Shown: in pieces, positions 19,702 through 29,185 of the stretch
How the letters are laid out: each line of letters begins with the position of its first letter
Numbering within the stretch: the stretch's first letter is position 1
Source: Dermacentor variabilis
Taxonomy: Eukaryota; Arthropoda; Arachnida; Ixodida; Ixodidae
Assembly: GCF_050947875.1 (NCBI RefSeq)
Contig: NC_134572.1
Location: 154,153,105 to 154,217,104 of the forward strand
Length of the DNA: 64,000 bases
Reading direction: 5' to 3'
The notes under the pieces: model-generated
Told to the model about the DNA's origin: nothing
Seen by the model: only the letters and a program-made list of their open reading frames with translations
Databases searched by the model: none
Program-made: the position numbers and the translations under genes

Positions 19702-22506
19702 CTACTTGCCACTTGCCGCGTCCACGTACGCAACCGACTTGCTGTTCATTGAATCAAAGCGTTTGATTAGTGCTTCTGCTCTTTTTTCCCTCCTCTCCGT
19801 GTTGAATATGGGATGCATGTTACGAGGAAGGGGGGGAATGATTATATTTTCTCGGCAGTCCAGCGGGATGTTTGTCTTGCCTCGTAGTCCCCTATCTGTT
19901 TGCAGGCCTACCATTTCGAGGATAGCTCTGCCCGTGGTCGTTCGGCTTAATCTTTCAAGCTGCGAAATTGTGACAGCCTCCGCTATTTCGTCCCAGGTAT
20001 TGTGCACCCCCATAGAGAGGAGCTTTTCTGTGGAGGTGGTAATTGGTAAGCCTACGGCCCTCTTTATGCACCGTCGAATGAGCGAGTCGAGTTTCCTCCT
20101 CTCCTCCGACCTGATGTTTAAGAAAGGTGTGGCATAGCACACGCGGCTTATTACGTATGCTTGGGTTAGTTTAAGCAAGCTTCTTTCCTTCAGGCCTCGT
20201 CCTTTCAGCGCGACCCTTCTAAATATGCCAAGTGCTTGCGTGGCAAAGCCCTCTAGATTTTTTATTGTCCCATCATTATATCCGTTTTCCTGTATGAAAA
20301 GTCCTAGGATTCTGATTTGGTTAACCTTTGGGACTGGTTTCCCCTCTATTTTAATGTCAAATTCCCAGCTACGCTTGCACCGGAGCGACTTTGGGTTGTA
20401 GACGAATAACTCCGATTTTTGCGGTGAGCACGACAGACCCCTACCGGCAGCATAGTGCACGACAGTATCCGCCGCCGCCTGCAGGCGCTCCTCGATGCTC
20501 GCATCGCTCCCCTGGTTGGTCCAGAGGGTGATGTCATCCGCATAAATACTGAAATTTAGCCCCTGTATGTTTCTCAGAGCTTCGGGGAGGCCCCTCATCG
20601 CCACGTTGAAGAGGAACGGGGAAAGAACCGAGCCCTGCGGCGTGCCCCTGCTTCCTAATTTCAGTGTTGGAGATTCAATATCTTGGAACTTCATGCAGGC
20701 AGTTCTGTCTGACAGAAAGCCCTTGACATAGTCGAATGTTCGCGCGCCTACCCCGATTTCTTGGAGACCATGGAGTATCGCTTCGTGTTTAACATTATCA
20801 AAAGCCTTTGTCAAGTCCAGGCCGAGGATTACCTTGGCGTCTCTAGAACGTGAGTCGATTATGTCATGTTTTAGTCGGAGCATCACGTCCTGCGTACACA
20901 AGCCCGGTCGGAAGCCGATGATCTCGTGCGGCCACAGGTCGTTCTGCTCCATAAAGTGCGTCAGTCTGGTCTGGACTACGCGCTCCATCAATTTTCCCAT
21001 GCATGAGGTTAGGGAAATGGGTCTTAGATTTTCTAGTTTAGGGGGTTTGCCCGGCTTTAGAATTAGGATCACGTTTGCCATCTTCCACTGGCGTGGCAGG
21101 TGGCCTTTAGTCCAAATTTCTTGCATGTACTCCGTCAGAGCGCTGATGGAGGCATCGTCCAGATTTCTTAGAATTTTGTTTGTTATCCCGTCAGGGCCTG
21201 GGGCTGATTTGGTTTTTAGTCCCAATATTACTGCCCTGACCTCCGCCTCAGTGATGGGTGCGTCGAGCTCTTCATTGGGAGCTCCGTCGTATTCCGGGAG
21301 GGGGGTGCTATGCGTATCGCCAATGTACATGGTGATCAGTTTGTCCATAAATTCCGCGTCTGTACCCTCATACGCGTGCCTGGCTTTTGATAATCTAATT
21401 CCCGATAGGGTTTTCGAATTGGTCGGAACTAATAGGTGTCTCAGCAGACCCCACGTTTTGGAAAGGCTCATGCCCCTCTCCATCTCGTCGCATCTGCTGC
21501 ACCAATTCTGTTCGCATAATTTGATCGCGTAATTTTCAATTTCTTTGTTATGTCTAGCAATCCGCCGTCTAAGATTACGGTTCCATTTTTGCTTCTTTAG
21601 TCTGCGCTCCATGCCACGTTTTGCCTCCCACATGTGAAGCAGTTTGCTATCGATTATTTCCGGGGCATCGTCCCCTTCAATCGTCTTGGTTGCCTCTTCA
21701 ACGTGACGCGCGATGACCTCCGTCCATTTCTCTATGTTTGTTATTTTCCCTATGGCAGCTTTCTCTCGTTTCTCCCTAAATAATCCCCATTCGGTGATCC
21801 TCGGTTGACGCACACGACGCGTCTTCACCCCTTTTTTAAAGATCGAGGCCAGAATGAAATGATCACTTCCGAAATTGAGCTCCGAGTTTTTCCAATTCAG
21901 ATCGGTCATATTTTTTGAGAAGGTCAGATCAGGGGAGGTGTCTGCGCACACGCTGTTACCCACCCTGGTCGGACAGCTAGGGTCCGTGTGTAGGGTGAGT
22001 CCTAGCTCGTGCGCGTCCTCCCATAGCTGCCTACCTTTTGGATCTTGTTTAGCGTAACCCCATTCCGGATGCGCTGCATTAAAGTCACCTACTATTAGTA
22101 AGGGATTAATCCCGGCTGCCTGAATAGCTTTGCGAAAGAGGGCCCTGAATCGTACCTTTCTCTGCTGTGGAGTGCTGTACAAGTTTAATAGGAGCACGCT
22201 CGGTTCCTCTTTTCGTCCCGTAATAATTTCCAGAAGCACTGCCTCAATGTCTCTCGAGTTGATTTCGTGCACGATTGCCGCAATATTCCTCTTAATGAAC
22301 GTAGTGACGCGAGATTTCTCACCCCTGTCACTTGAAAAAGCTTGGTATCCCGAGAGTTGTGCTGCTTTGCCCGTCTCCTGCAGGGCTATAGCTAGCGGTT
22401 TCTCATCTAATAGCGTCAAGTACTGTTGCACTAACGCTCGCTTGCGTTGGAAGCCGCGACAGTTCCACTGCCAGATTAAAGACTCACTTTGCGCGCCTCT
22501 GGCCAT
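19702..22506 (-). CDS. I-like LINE ORF2: endonuclease and reverse transcriptase
   Basis: This is an open frame of 934 codons. The APE-type endonuclease occupies about residues 10-225, with QWNCRG, ALQETG, LLIVGDFNAAHPEWG and FGSDHFIL, so the expected Asn, Glu, Asp-x-Asn and Ser-Asp-His residues are all present. RT follows at about 470-720: LKPGKPPKLENLRPISL, GLDLTKAFDNV, GTPQGSVLSPFLFN and catalytic YADD (20533-20544 on the + strand). It ends at YVDAASGK and a TAG inside the RNase H domain. The enzyme nicks DNA and primes cDNA synthesis at the nick. Its start at 22506 overlaps the end of ORF1 by 23 nt. Confidence 0.92.
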   Translation of the reverse strand: MARGAQSESLIWQWNCRGFQRKRALVQQYLTLLDEKPLAIALQETGKAAQLSGYQAFSSDRGEKSRVTTFIKRNIAAIVHEINSRDIEAVLLEIITGRKEEPSVLLLNLYSTPQQRKVRFRALFRKAIQAAGINPLLIVGDFNAAHPEWGYAKQDPKGRQLWEDAHELGLTLHTDPSCPTRVGNSVCADTSPDLTFSKNMTDLNWKNSELNFGSDHFILASIFKKGVKTRRVRQPRITEWGLFREKREKAAIGKITNIEKWTEVIARHVEEATKTIEGDDAPEIIDSKLLHMWEAKRGMERRLKKQKWNRNLRRRIARHNKEIENYAIKLCEQNWCSRCDEMERGMSLSKTWGLLRHLLVPTNSKTLSGIRLSKARHAYEGTDAEFMDKLITMYIGDTHSTPLPEYDGAPNEELDAPITEAEVRAVILGLKTKSAPGPDGITNKILRNLDDASISALTEYMQEIWTKGHLPRQWKMANVILILKPGKPPKLENLRPISLTSCMGKLMERVVQTRLTHFMEQNDLWPHEIIGFRPGLCTQDVMLRLKHDIIDSRSRDAKVILGLDLTKAFDNVKHEAILHGLQEIGVGARTFDYVKGFLSDRTACMKFQDIESPTLKLGSRGTPQGSVLSPFLFNVAMRGLPEALRNIQGLNFSIYADDITLWTNQGSDASIEERLQAAADTVVHYAAGRGLSCSPQKSELFVYNPKSLRCKRSWEFDIKIEGKPVPKVNQIRILGLFIQENGYNDGTIKNLEGFATQALGIFRRVALKGRGLKERSLLKLTQAYVISRVCYATPFLNIRSEERRKLDSLIRRCIKRAVGLPITTSTEKLLSMGVHNTWDEIAEAVTISQLERLSRTTTGRAILEMVGLQTDRGLRGKTNIPLDCRENIIIPPLPRNMHPIFNTERREKRAEALIKRFDSMNSKSVAYVDAASGK

Positions 22507-23773
22507 GTTGGAGGTGGTCGAGTTGTTCCTCTGCTTTTAGTTGCCATTCTCCAATGGCTACTAATTCTGCCCTTTGCTTTTGTACTACACCCGTAACGGC
22601 TTGGATCTGGCTTTGAGTCTGCTGTATTGCTCCCATAATTTGGGCCATGAAAGAATCAAATTTAGCTTCGATTTTGGCTTCTAATCTTTTCTCTAGTGCC
22701 ACCAACGGATCAACGTCTTCCCCTTTGCGTTTCATTGGGGGTGGTCTAGCCGATTCGATAATCATATTTTCCTCCTCCGGTGCCGCAGGCTGCATGGGAG
22801 TCACAGCCATAGGGACCGGGCGGGTTGGTTTCGATACCAATTTTGGTTGCGTGTTGTGGGTGGAGGGGGACCCCGTACACGCCTGTGATTTTGGTCTATG
22901 CAACTCTTGAGTGAGCTTATTAATGACCTCTTTAAGCTCCCCAACCTCTTTCCGGAATTTATCGATGTCCTCATCTTTCTTATCTTTTGCCTGGGAAACC
23001 CCACTGCCAAAGCTTACATTGTTTCGGTCCCTTCTCTGCTTCCGCTTCTTAGTCCATGGGTTCGCCGGGTCCCTGGAGCTTGATCTCCCCCTTTGTCTGG
23101 ATCCGGAGCGGCCACTGGTGCGGGACCGCGAACGGCCACGCTGCTGGTGCCCTCCGGTGGTCTCCTCCAGCCTCGGAAAGGAGTCGGTTCTGACGCGAAA
23201 GTCCTCGTTTCCGCGCCTGACCTTGGAACGACCCCTGGGATTCACCTCGGCAGTCGCTCCGGCTTGCTGCTGCTTCTGAAGTTGCTGCTGCTGTAGCATG
23301 TTGGTCTTTCGTTCCCACTGCCTCTTCTTCACCTCGTAAGGAACACGGTAGAGTTCTCTACATTTTCTGTCACCGAGCGGCTGTCCTTTCCCGCACAGTT
23401 GGCACTTGGGTTCACATAAATGGTCTTGTGGTGGTTGCTCCATGCCACAGCCACGACACTTCACATTCGCGGGGTCCGGGCAGACGTCCTCGCGGTATCC
23501 GAGCCGCCCGCAGGCGTTACAAACTTCGTACTTCTTGCGGTAGAGTACGCAGCGTTGCGCCACGGGCGTAAGTCTCACCCACCGCGGCACCTCTTTGTCT
23601 TCGAACAGTATTAGAACTGTCCTCGACGTTCCTCCGAGTCGTCGTACTCCCAGGACCGGGGGATTCCCGTAGATTTGCAGCCTTTTCAAGATCTCTGCGT
23701 CGGAGAAGGACAAAGGGACTTCATGCACGACGCCTTTTCCGCAGTCCTCCGGCATAGCGACGTACGTAGTCAT
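22484..23773 (-). CDS. I-like LINE ORF1, second piece (Cys-cluster protein)
   Basis: This 429-codon frame has three cysteine clusters at about residues 85-98, 106-120 and 124-138. In the first one Tyr sits where a CCHC knuckle normally has His (CNACGRLGYREDVC). An Arg/Ser-rich stretch follows (about 180-245), then a Lys/Glu-rich helix suited to a coiled coil (about 265-300) and a second helical region near the end. ORF1 proteins of this group bind element RNA. Its ATG overlaps the stop of the upstream frame (ATGA), so it is either made by coupled re-initiation or -1 frameshifting, or is the second half of one ORF1 broken by a single-base change. Confidence 0.85.
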   Translation of the reverse strand: MTTYVAMPEDCGKGVVHEVPLSFSDAEILKRLQIYGNPPVLGVRRLGGTSRTVLILFEDKEVPRWVRLTPVAQRCVLYRKKYEVCNACGRLGYREDVCPDPANVKCRGCGMEQPPQDHLCEPKCQLCGKGQPLGDRKCRELYRVPYEVKKRQWERKTNMLQQQQLQKQQQAGATAEVNPRGRSKVRRGNEDFRVRTDSFPRLEETTGGHQQRGRSRSRTSGRSGSRQRGRSSSRDPANPWTKKRKQRRDRNNVSFGSGVSQAKDKKDEDIDKFRKEVGELKEVINKLTQELHRPKSQACTGSPSTHNTQPKLVSKPTRPVPMAVTPMQPAAPEEENMIIESARPPPMKRKGEDVDPLVALEKRLEAKIEAKFDSFMAQIMGAIQQTQSQIQAVTGVVQKQRAELVAIGEWQLKAEEQLDHLQHGQRRAK

Positions 23774-24219
23774 TTCAATTTTTCCCCTTCGAAGACGAGG
23801 AGCTTCAAGTCCGCGTATTTTCGCTTCCTTTCCGCGCTGACGGTGGCGACGAGAATGGAATGTTGCTTCACATACATCAAGATGACGTCCTCTCCGGCGG
23901 CGTCTGGACTGACGCCAGCCGCCTTAAGTATTACGTCTGCCAAATACGCACTTCCGTATTTCATTAGACGTACGAGACCGCCGTGCGGCCTCATGACTAC
24001 TTTCTCGGCGCCGTCCGGAAGTCGGGCAAATTGCCTCTCAACCGACTTAGCCGCCATCTTCCTCCCTGCGAGCTTCTCGGCGGCTCGCTGCCGTTCCATA
24101 TGGCGTGCCTCGTTGTTCACTAGGGGGGCCGCTTTTCCTTTCTTCTTTCTAATGTACCATTGCCCCGGCACGTTCAATTCTTCCGGATCGATCTCCGTAC
24201 CATCTACGGTCTCCATCAT
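23770..24219 (-). CDS. I-like LINE ORF1, first piece
   Basis: The 149 codons begin at the first ATG of the element. The sequence is Lys/Arg-rich at the N-terminus and contains MRPHGGLVRLMKYG and VILMYVKQHSILVATVS, which read like a small alpha/beta RNA-binding domain, though I cannot name it. It ends LKLLVFEGEKLK and TGA, where the stop overlaps the next ATG by one base step. A single uninterrupted ORF1 is what I would expect for this family (from memory), so a one-base lesion is the simplest reading. Confidence 0.75.
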   Translation of the reverse strand: MMETVDGTEIDPEELNVPGQWYIRKKKGKAAPLVNNEARHMERQRAAEKLAGRKMAAKSVERQFARLPDGAEKVVMRPHGGLVRLMKYGSAYLADVILKAAGVSPDAAGEDVILMYVKQHSILVATVSAERKRKYADLKLLVFEGEKLK

Positions 24220-24300
24220 AGTCTTTGAGCTGCGCCTCCACCGCCGCCGCCGCCGGTGGCTCCTCGTCGCTATCTCGAGCCTTAGGCTTAGCTCACCATG

Positions 24301-24659
24301 CAGCGCGTAGAACGCTTCAAAGTCTCGATATCGTGGGAAAACGAGGGCCCACCTTGGAAAAATTGATATCCTCGGTGTCCGTTCGTCGAGTGCTGTTGAT
24401 TCCAGCTAGAAACCAAGACCGTCGAATCCAACTTGTGCTAGAGCGGTTTAAATGTGCGAACCCCATGTAATTTTCGAAAATAGTGTCACACCGAGTAAAG
24501 GGTCTTCCTCAACTGTTTCAATATCATCATTTCCACATCTAATGACATGCTCTAACCTCACAGCTTTGTTCGTTTCTCGAAGAAACGTAGCTTTTGCTTT
24601 TAAACCATTCATTTAAAGCAAGTTTGATGAAGACTAGCTGACAAGCTTGTTAATTATAT
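24301..24659. other. No recognisable gene
   Basis: This lies between the 5' end of the I-like LINE and the next LINE remnant. Part may be LINE 5' UTR. Confidence 0.4.
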
Positions 24660-24667
24660 GATCTCAG

Positions 24668-24846
24668 TCATTTGGTCGCGTCAGGACCAGAAGGAGGCAC
24701 GCTGCAATCATCTGCATATATAACAAACTTTACTGTAGAATGTATGTTAATTATTATAGTGATGTAAACAATAAACAGAAGCTGTCCTAATACGCTTCCT
24801 TGCGGTGCGCCTGTCGTTATTGTAAGAAAAGATGATTTGTGCGTGC

Positions 24847-24848
<2 letters not shown>
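24668..24848 (-). pseudogene. LINE RT motifs B and C (distal half)
   Basis: It reads GTHKSSFLTITTGAPQGSVLG, a LLFIVYI segment and VIYADDCSV, which is RT motif B followed by the catalytic YADD. It continues the protein of 25686-26090 across the SINE insertion. Confidence 0.85.

Positions 24849-24893
<45 letters not shown>
24849..24893. repeat. (TA)n microsatellite
   Basis: It lies at one junction of the SINE composite; a shorter TA tract (25671-25685) lies at the other. Confidence 0.95.
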
Positions 24894-24896
<3 letters not shown>

Positions 24897-25158
24897 ATAT
24901 CATAAGAAGCCAACAAACACTGACACCAAGGACAACATAGGGGAAATTACTTGTGCTTGAATTACTTGAATTACTTGAACCCACAACCTTCGCGAAATGC
25001 GAAGGTTGTGGGTTCGGTTCCCACCTGCGGCAAGTTGTTTTTTCATCCACTTAAATTTCCATTAATTTATTGTTTCTTCATTTCATTTATTAACCACAAG
25101 TAATTTCCTCTATGTTGTCCTTGGTGTCAGTGTTTGTTGGCTTCTTATGATATGACTA
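24892..25158 (+). repeat. Foldback SINE, family 2
   Basis: The left arm 24892-24955 is the near-exact reverse complement of the SINE tail at 25095-25158 (CATATCATAAGAAGCCAAC and so on). Inside it a second, perfect hairpin at about 24978-25010 mirrors the anticodon/T-arm junction (CCCACAACCTTCGC and its complement). Then come an intact T-arm (GTGGGTTCGGTTCCCAC), AGTTGTTTTTTCATCC and the body. The left side is therefore an internally deleted inverted copy of the right side. Confidence 0.88.
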
Positions 25159-25426
25159 ATAAAAATCGGGCCCCTCGGTTAACCCCATTTCTTCTCGTTT
25201 ATTACATAACGAGGGTGTTGAATCCGGCAGCATTGATGCCTTCAGATAGCATATGTGGGTTTATTGACCAGTTGCCTTAACCCAAAAAGATCACGTTCTC
25301 GTGAAGCCTGCGGCAATAAGGACGTTCCACGTCCGTCGCCAGGGTCTCTGAGTGGTGGCGCTGGCTAACGCTCCCAGGATTCTACTAGGACACATAAATA
25401 CCCAAGAAAGTGGATGGGGAAACAGT
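25159..25426 (+). repeat. SINE family 2 tail and linker
   Basis: The tail (AATAAAAATCGGGCCCCTCGG, then TTTCTTCTCGTT) runs into the linker seen also at 14861-15074 and, inverted, at 59310-59565 and 59790-60005. Confidence 0.75.
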
Positions 25427-25670
25427 ACCGCGGTAGCTCAATTGGTAGAGCATCGCACGCGAAAGGCGAAGGTTGTGGGTTCGGTTCCCACCTGCGGCAA
25501 GTTGTTTTTTTTCATCCACTTTAATTTCCATTAATTTATCGTTTCTTCATTTCATTTATTAAGCACAAGTAATTTCCCCTTATGTTGTCCTTGGTGTCAG
25601 TGTTTGTTGGCTTCTTATGATATGACTAATAAAAATCGGGCCCCTCGGTTAACCCCATTTCTTCTCGTTG
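25427..25670 (+). mobile_element. SINE family 2, full unit with tRNA-like head
   Basis: The head 25427-25499 folds like a tRNA: D-arm with A-box TAGCTCAATTGGTAGAGC, an anticodon-like arm, T-arm with B-box GGTTCGGTTCC, and acceptor ends pairing at about six of seven positions. It lacks T before the anticodon position and runs straight into TTTTTTT and a body, so it is a SINE head, not a working tRNA gene. The body ends AAAATCGGGCCCCTCGG. Confidence 0.88.
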
Positions 25671-25685
25671 ATATATATATATATA

Positions 25686-26090
25686 CTGGCTTCTGTCGAA
25701 AAGGTAACATCTAATTATAGATAAAGGTTTACAAAGTATTCCACAGATCGATAACTTATGTTTTAAAACGTTACGGTGAAGTGAATTCAACGCTTTGCTA
25801 AAATCTATGAATAAGCCTAGAGTAATTAGTTTCCTTTCAATGTTTGTTAGTACATGTTCTTTCAATTGTAATAATGCTGATTCCGTTGATCGTCTCTTAC
25901 TGAAACCCTATTCTGATTCTCAAAAAAAAGCTGTATCATCAGAAAAAAGTTTTTGAGTGAATAATGCAAGACTTTTTTAAAAGGGTTTAGCACAGATAGG
26001 TATAATCGATATCGGTCTGTAATTTTAGGCATGTTTTTGTCTCCGCCATTATATACAACAGATACTCTTGGTCTTTTCATTGCATCTGCA
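25686..26090 (-). pseudogene. LINE RT N-terminal motifs
   Basis: On the - strand: VYNGGDKNMPKITDR (RT motif 0/1), then, after a frame change, LFIDFSKALNSLHRNVLKHKL (motif A, the DFSKAFD type with A-L for A-F) and GILCKPLSIIRCYL ending at TA repeats. Confidence 0.8.
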
Positions 26091-26114
26091 AATTACCCTA
26101 ATTCTACCGACAAA

Positions 26115-26760
26115 TTATGTATGTACGCCGAAAGGGGCATATGTGCCCGTTTTGGCGTAATGTTTTGATTGGCCTAATTTGGAGGTTCCCGATCTCTTGT
26201 GCTCTCGTATTCTTGAGAGACATCTAAGTCCCATCAATTTCAACTTCGTCTGTGGGCTGAAGGAATATATTTTCGGCGCAGATATTGGCCAAGTCATCGC
26301 ATAGAAGTGGTTTTGTAGCATGAGTGTTATTGTCAAATAAATGCTTATTCAAAATTCTGCAAGCGCAGGATCAGTACACACTTTGTTTTTGAGCGCTTTT
26401 TCTTCTAGAGACGCATTTTATCTTTCATGGCGAAAGCTTCATTTACTGCATTCCATGCTGCAGAGGAGTCTTTTGTTCGGAATGTTACCAAAATATTTTC
26501 GTAATAAGTTATCATACCTCGCTTCATTTCAGAATTGAACTTATTTCTAACTTCTGTAAACTTCTTCTGCGCAGTAGAACATCTTGTCTTTAAGAAAGTG
26601 TGAGAAAGGTTATTTTTTCGATTTGTTTCCCTTTTGAGTGATGATGTTACCCAGAGTTTGCTTATTTTGCTGGGTGGTCTAAAAGCTTTAAAAGGGAAAT
26701 GCGTCATGTATATGGTTGTGAATTTCTCCAGAAATCTCAAATATGTCTCATTCACATTTC
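26115..26760 (-). pseudogene. LINE endonuclease-RT linker region
   Basis: The frame at 26755-26405 reads LINE-like (YLRFLEKFTTIYMTHFPF, RNKFNSEMKRGMITYYEN), the segment joining endonuclease and RT. Little else can be said. Confidence 0.55.
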
Positions 26761-26885
26761 TTTTTTAATATACGCAAGACGAATCTTGCGAAGAGATATT
26801 AGATTCGCAGGCCTCTAAGGCATCATCGGATATACACTGAACAATAACTGAGTCGCACTGACGTTTTCCAGTTTTCACCGGAGCA

Positions 26886-27310
26886 TCATAACACATAAAA
26901 AAGTGGGCAATGGCCAATAATTTCCCATAATAATCTACCAGCGTTACGAATCCTGTTCAAGTCACCACCACAAAGTAATCTAATGGTATTCGGACGAACG
27001 TATTCCAAAAATGCTTTAAAATAATTCATAAACAACATTAAAGTGTTGATTCGAGGGCGATACACCACAGTAGCTAGCTCAAAGCTATCTTTTATGCATA
27101 AAAATTCCTAGTCATCCGTAATTACTGAGTATACTGGTAGGGTTTCATAGTTTTTATTGATGCTAGTGTAGAGAGCGACTCCACCTCCACGCCTATATAT
27201 GCAGTTCATAAAGAAATTTTTGTAGTCTTCAAGAAACAAAGTCTCGGAACCTTCGTTATACCAAGTCTCTGTCATCACAACTATGTGAAAATTAAAATAG
27301 AATTCACTTA
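26886..27310 (-). pseudogene. LINE endonuclease fragment
   Basis: On the - strand the APE-type motifs appear in order: TETWYNEGSE, RRGGGVALYT, VVYRP and LCGGDLNRI (the GDFN position with L). The frame is broken at least twice. Confidence 0.72.
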
Positions 27311-27489
27311 GGATGTACGTAATAACGTTGTGTTTCCTTTGGGCAGATCGTACAATAAAATGTAGCAGAGCTTTTGAAAACTTGGAGCAAAAAGGTAATG
27401 AGATGAGGTCAAAAGAACTCTTGGTAATTCACCAATGTTGAAGTCAGCAAGCACTGTTTCAATTACATTTTAAAGGTCGTCATCGCAAG

Positions 27490-27731
27490 CAATTTTTATG
27501 CATCAGAAGGCTCTAACTGCCTGGCGAAGATTTTCCCATTGAAGGTCCAAACCAACTTCCAGTGGCTGTCGTGTTTCGCTTCACAGCCATGCCAATCAAC
27601 TTCTTTAAAGCCGGACCGAGGGATTCGTTTACGTATGTCGATACTGGGTTATCTAGCCCAAAGTCAGTAATCCGAGCCTTCCTTGCCTTCTTCAGTATTT
27701 TCACGTTTTGCACAGGAGTTTGATCCAACAA
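27490..27731 (-). pseudogene. LINE ORF1 C-terminal fragment
   Basis: VSTYVNESLGPALKKLIGMA followed, after a shift, by WxxNGKIFARQ matches the C-terminal part of CR1-type ORF1 proteins, which resembles the baculovirus FP25K-like fold (family knowledge from memory). Confidence 0.6.
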
Positions 27732-27760
27732 TTATATTCGTTTTCTGAGTGTTGCGAGTC

Positions 27761-28614
27761 GGTACGCGATGACATCATTCAATATCAGTTTCAGCTATGG
27801 GATCACCAACAGAGTTGCCTATTTTGGAAACAATGTGCCTTACGTTCTACCCGTCTTCTTTAAACATGGCCTTTATTAGAGTTCCTGGATTACTGCTTCA
27901 TTTGTACAACACGTCTCTCAATGGAACGTGCGCTCCAACGCACCATCTGCGAAGGCGGAGCGCGTAGAGCGCACTCTGACAACGCGCATCGGAAGTGCGC
28001 TATAATCATTTATCTTAGTTTGAGCGCACTTTGACGACTGGAGCACACTCGAGTTCCTTAAGTTAATGTGTGCATTGCCTTTTCGCGCTCGTGTGCTTCG
28101 GCACACGCATGACCTCGCGTGCTGATTGGGTGGGTGGTTGCGGACGCCCAACTAAAACTGCCTGTTGTGATCAATGATACGGCTCCATGAACATGTTTCT
28201 TGTGGCCAGACGACTTTCGACCTTATTCATATTGTTTTTCCGAAGGCAAGACGTTTAAAGCTGAAAGGGCGGCCATGCTTGGGCATTTCCTACTGCGCCA
28301 CGATATGATAGCGGCTAGTAAAACCTCCACCCACAGTCCTCACAAAATCTTACCGCGTACGGTGTCGACTGCTTTGGAAACGGCGCGTTTGGAATTACCG
28401 CTTGCCCAGTTGCCTCATGTTTCACGGGGCCTTTTCAAGCTGCGGTGGTGAGTACGGCGTGGACCCATTGTGCTATGCGCATAATGCTCACACCATTTAT
28501 GTCGCGGTGTTAAGACCCATCGGTCAGCTCAAGAAAACTCAAGGAGCCAGTGCCGCACAAGAACGAATCTCAATTCTTTTTATTTCTTGTGTTTTCCGTG
28601 TCAGAACCATGATA
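27761..28614. other. Unassigned sequence with a small open frame
   Basis: An 83-codon open frame at 28200-28451 (+) has no recognisable motif. A GTGAGTAC donor-like site lies inside its end at about 28446. The stretch 27920-28140 has many GCGC-containing repeats of GTGCGCT/AGCGCAC. None of this is enough to call a gene. Confidence 0.3.
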
Positions 28615-28775
28615 TAATTATGAGGCACGCCCTAGTTTGGAACATCGGTTTAATATTGACCTCCTGGGGTTTTTTACCGTGCACAGTTCTTTAATGCATG
28701 GCACGCGGGCATTCTTGCGCGCCCCAGTGTCAAAGTGCTCCCGCCGTGGCCAGGATATGATCCTGCGACCTCGTG
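28615..28775 (-). repeat. SINE family 1, decayed copy
   Basis: It keeps TGAGGCACGC, CCTGGGGTT, a GCACGCGGGC block and GCCGTGGCCAGGATATGATCC..CCTCGTGC, the order of the intact copy at 11858-12091. Confidence 0.75.
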
Positions 28776-29059
28776 CCTAATACTAAGCAAAACGCCAAGG
28801 ACACTTATAGGAACCATGGTGGGTCGATGAGTGTTGGATTTTCGTCATCAGGTGTGTTTGATAACCATTTCGCCCTAAGTGTCGATATAGGTTGTGACAG
28901 CTCACTTATTAGAAAAATACAACAGGAAATTTTAGTCTGTCGTATTTTGGGACGTTGTTTCTGTTGTCTGTCGTTCTGTTATGTGACGTCCTGTAGTTCG
29001 TAATCAATATTTAATTAAAAATTGACACAGAAATTTTAAGGCTATGTAATTTTGTTAGT

Positions 29060-29185
29060 AGAAAAAAGAAAAAAAACACAAAAGTAAAAAAAAAACTGAA
29101 AAGAAAGCTTCACCGCTGGGTATTCGAAATTGGGATCTGAGGATCACGAGCCCAGCATCTTACCACTGCACCGCGCCGAACATGT
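29060..29185 (-). repeat. Another tRNA-derived SINE remnant (family 3)
   Basis: On the - strand: GGCGCGGTGCAGTGGTAAGATGC (A-box-like) and AATTTCGAATACC (weak B-box), followed by AAGCTTTCTTTTCAG and a long T run. The tRNA fold is decayed. Confidence 0.5.

Larger units (their letters stand above)
18872..24300 (-). mobile_element. I-like LINE, nearly full length
   Basis: Read on the - strand: a short 5' region, ORF1 in two overlapping pieces (24219-22484), ORF2 with endonuclease and RT (22506-19702), an RNase H and zinc-finger segment after one TAG (to 18973), a 3' UTR with a strong stem-loop (18923-18956), AATAAA at 18890-18895 and a short (ATC)n tail at 18872-18884. An RNase H domain after RT marks the I group of LINEs. 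The exact 5' end, placed near 24300, is a guess, and I found no target-site duplication. It is the best preserved element in the window. Confidence 0.88.
24660..27760 (-). mobile_element. Old APE-type LINE split by a SINE composite
   Basis: On the - strand the order is the ORF1 C-terminus (27731-27490), endonuclease (27310-26890), a linker region (26760-26120), RT N-terminal motifs (26090-25690) and RT motifs B-C (24848-24668). Between the last two lies a foreign block, 24894-25670, made of SINE family 2 copies, with TA repeats at both joins. All frames are interrupted. It is probably CR1/Jockey-like. Confidence 0.8.

Noticed and set aside
19427..20137. 236-codon frame on the + strand
   Set aside because: It is the antisense shadow of the I-like LINE ORF2, as are frames at 20834-21532 and 23675-24310.
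25427..25499. Functional tRNA gene
   Set aside because: The fold is good, but it lacks the T before the anticodon, joins directly to a T run and SINE body, and recurs as a repeat. It is a SINE head. The same holds for 59235-59305 and 59700-59780.
28200..28451. Exon ending near a GTGAGTAC donor
   Set aside because: There is no acceptor, no recognisable protein sequence and only 83 codons; kept only as unassigned sequence.
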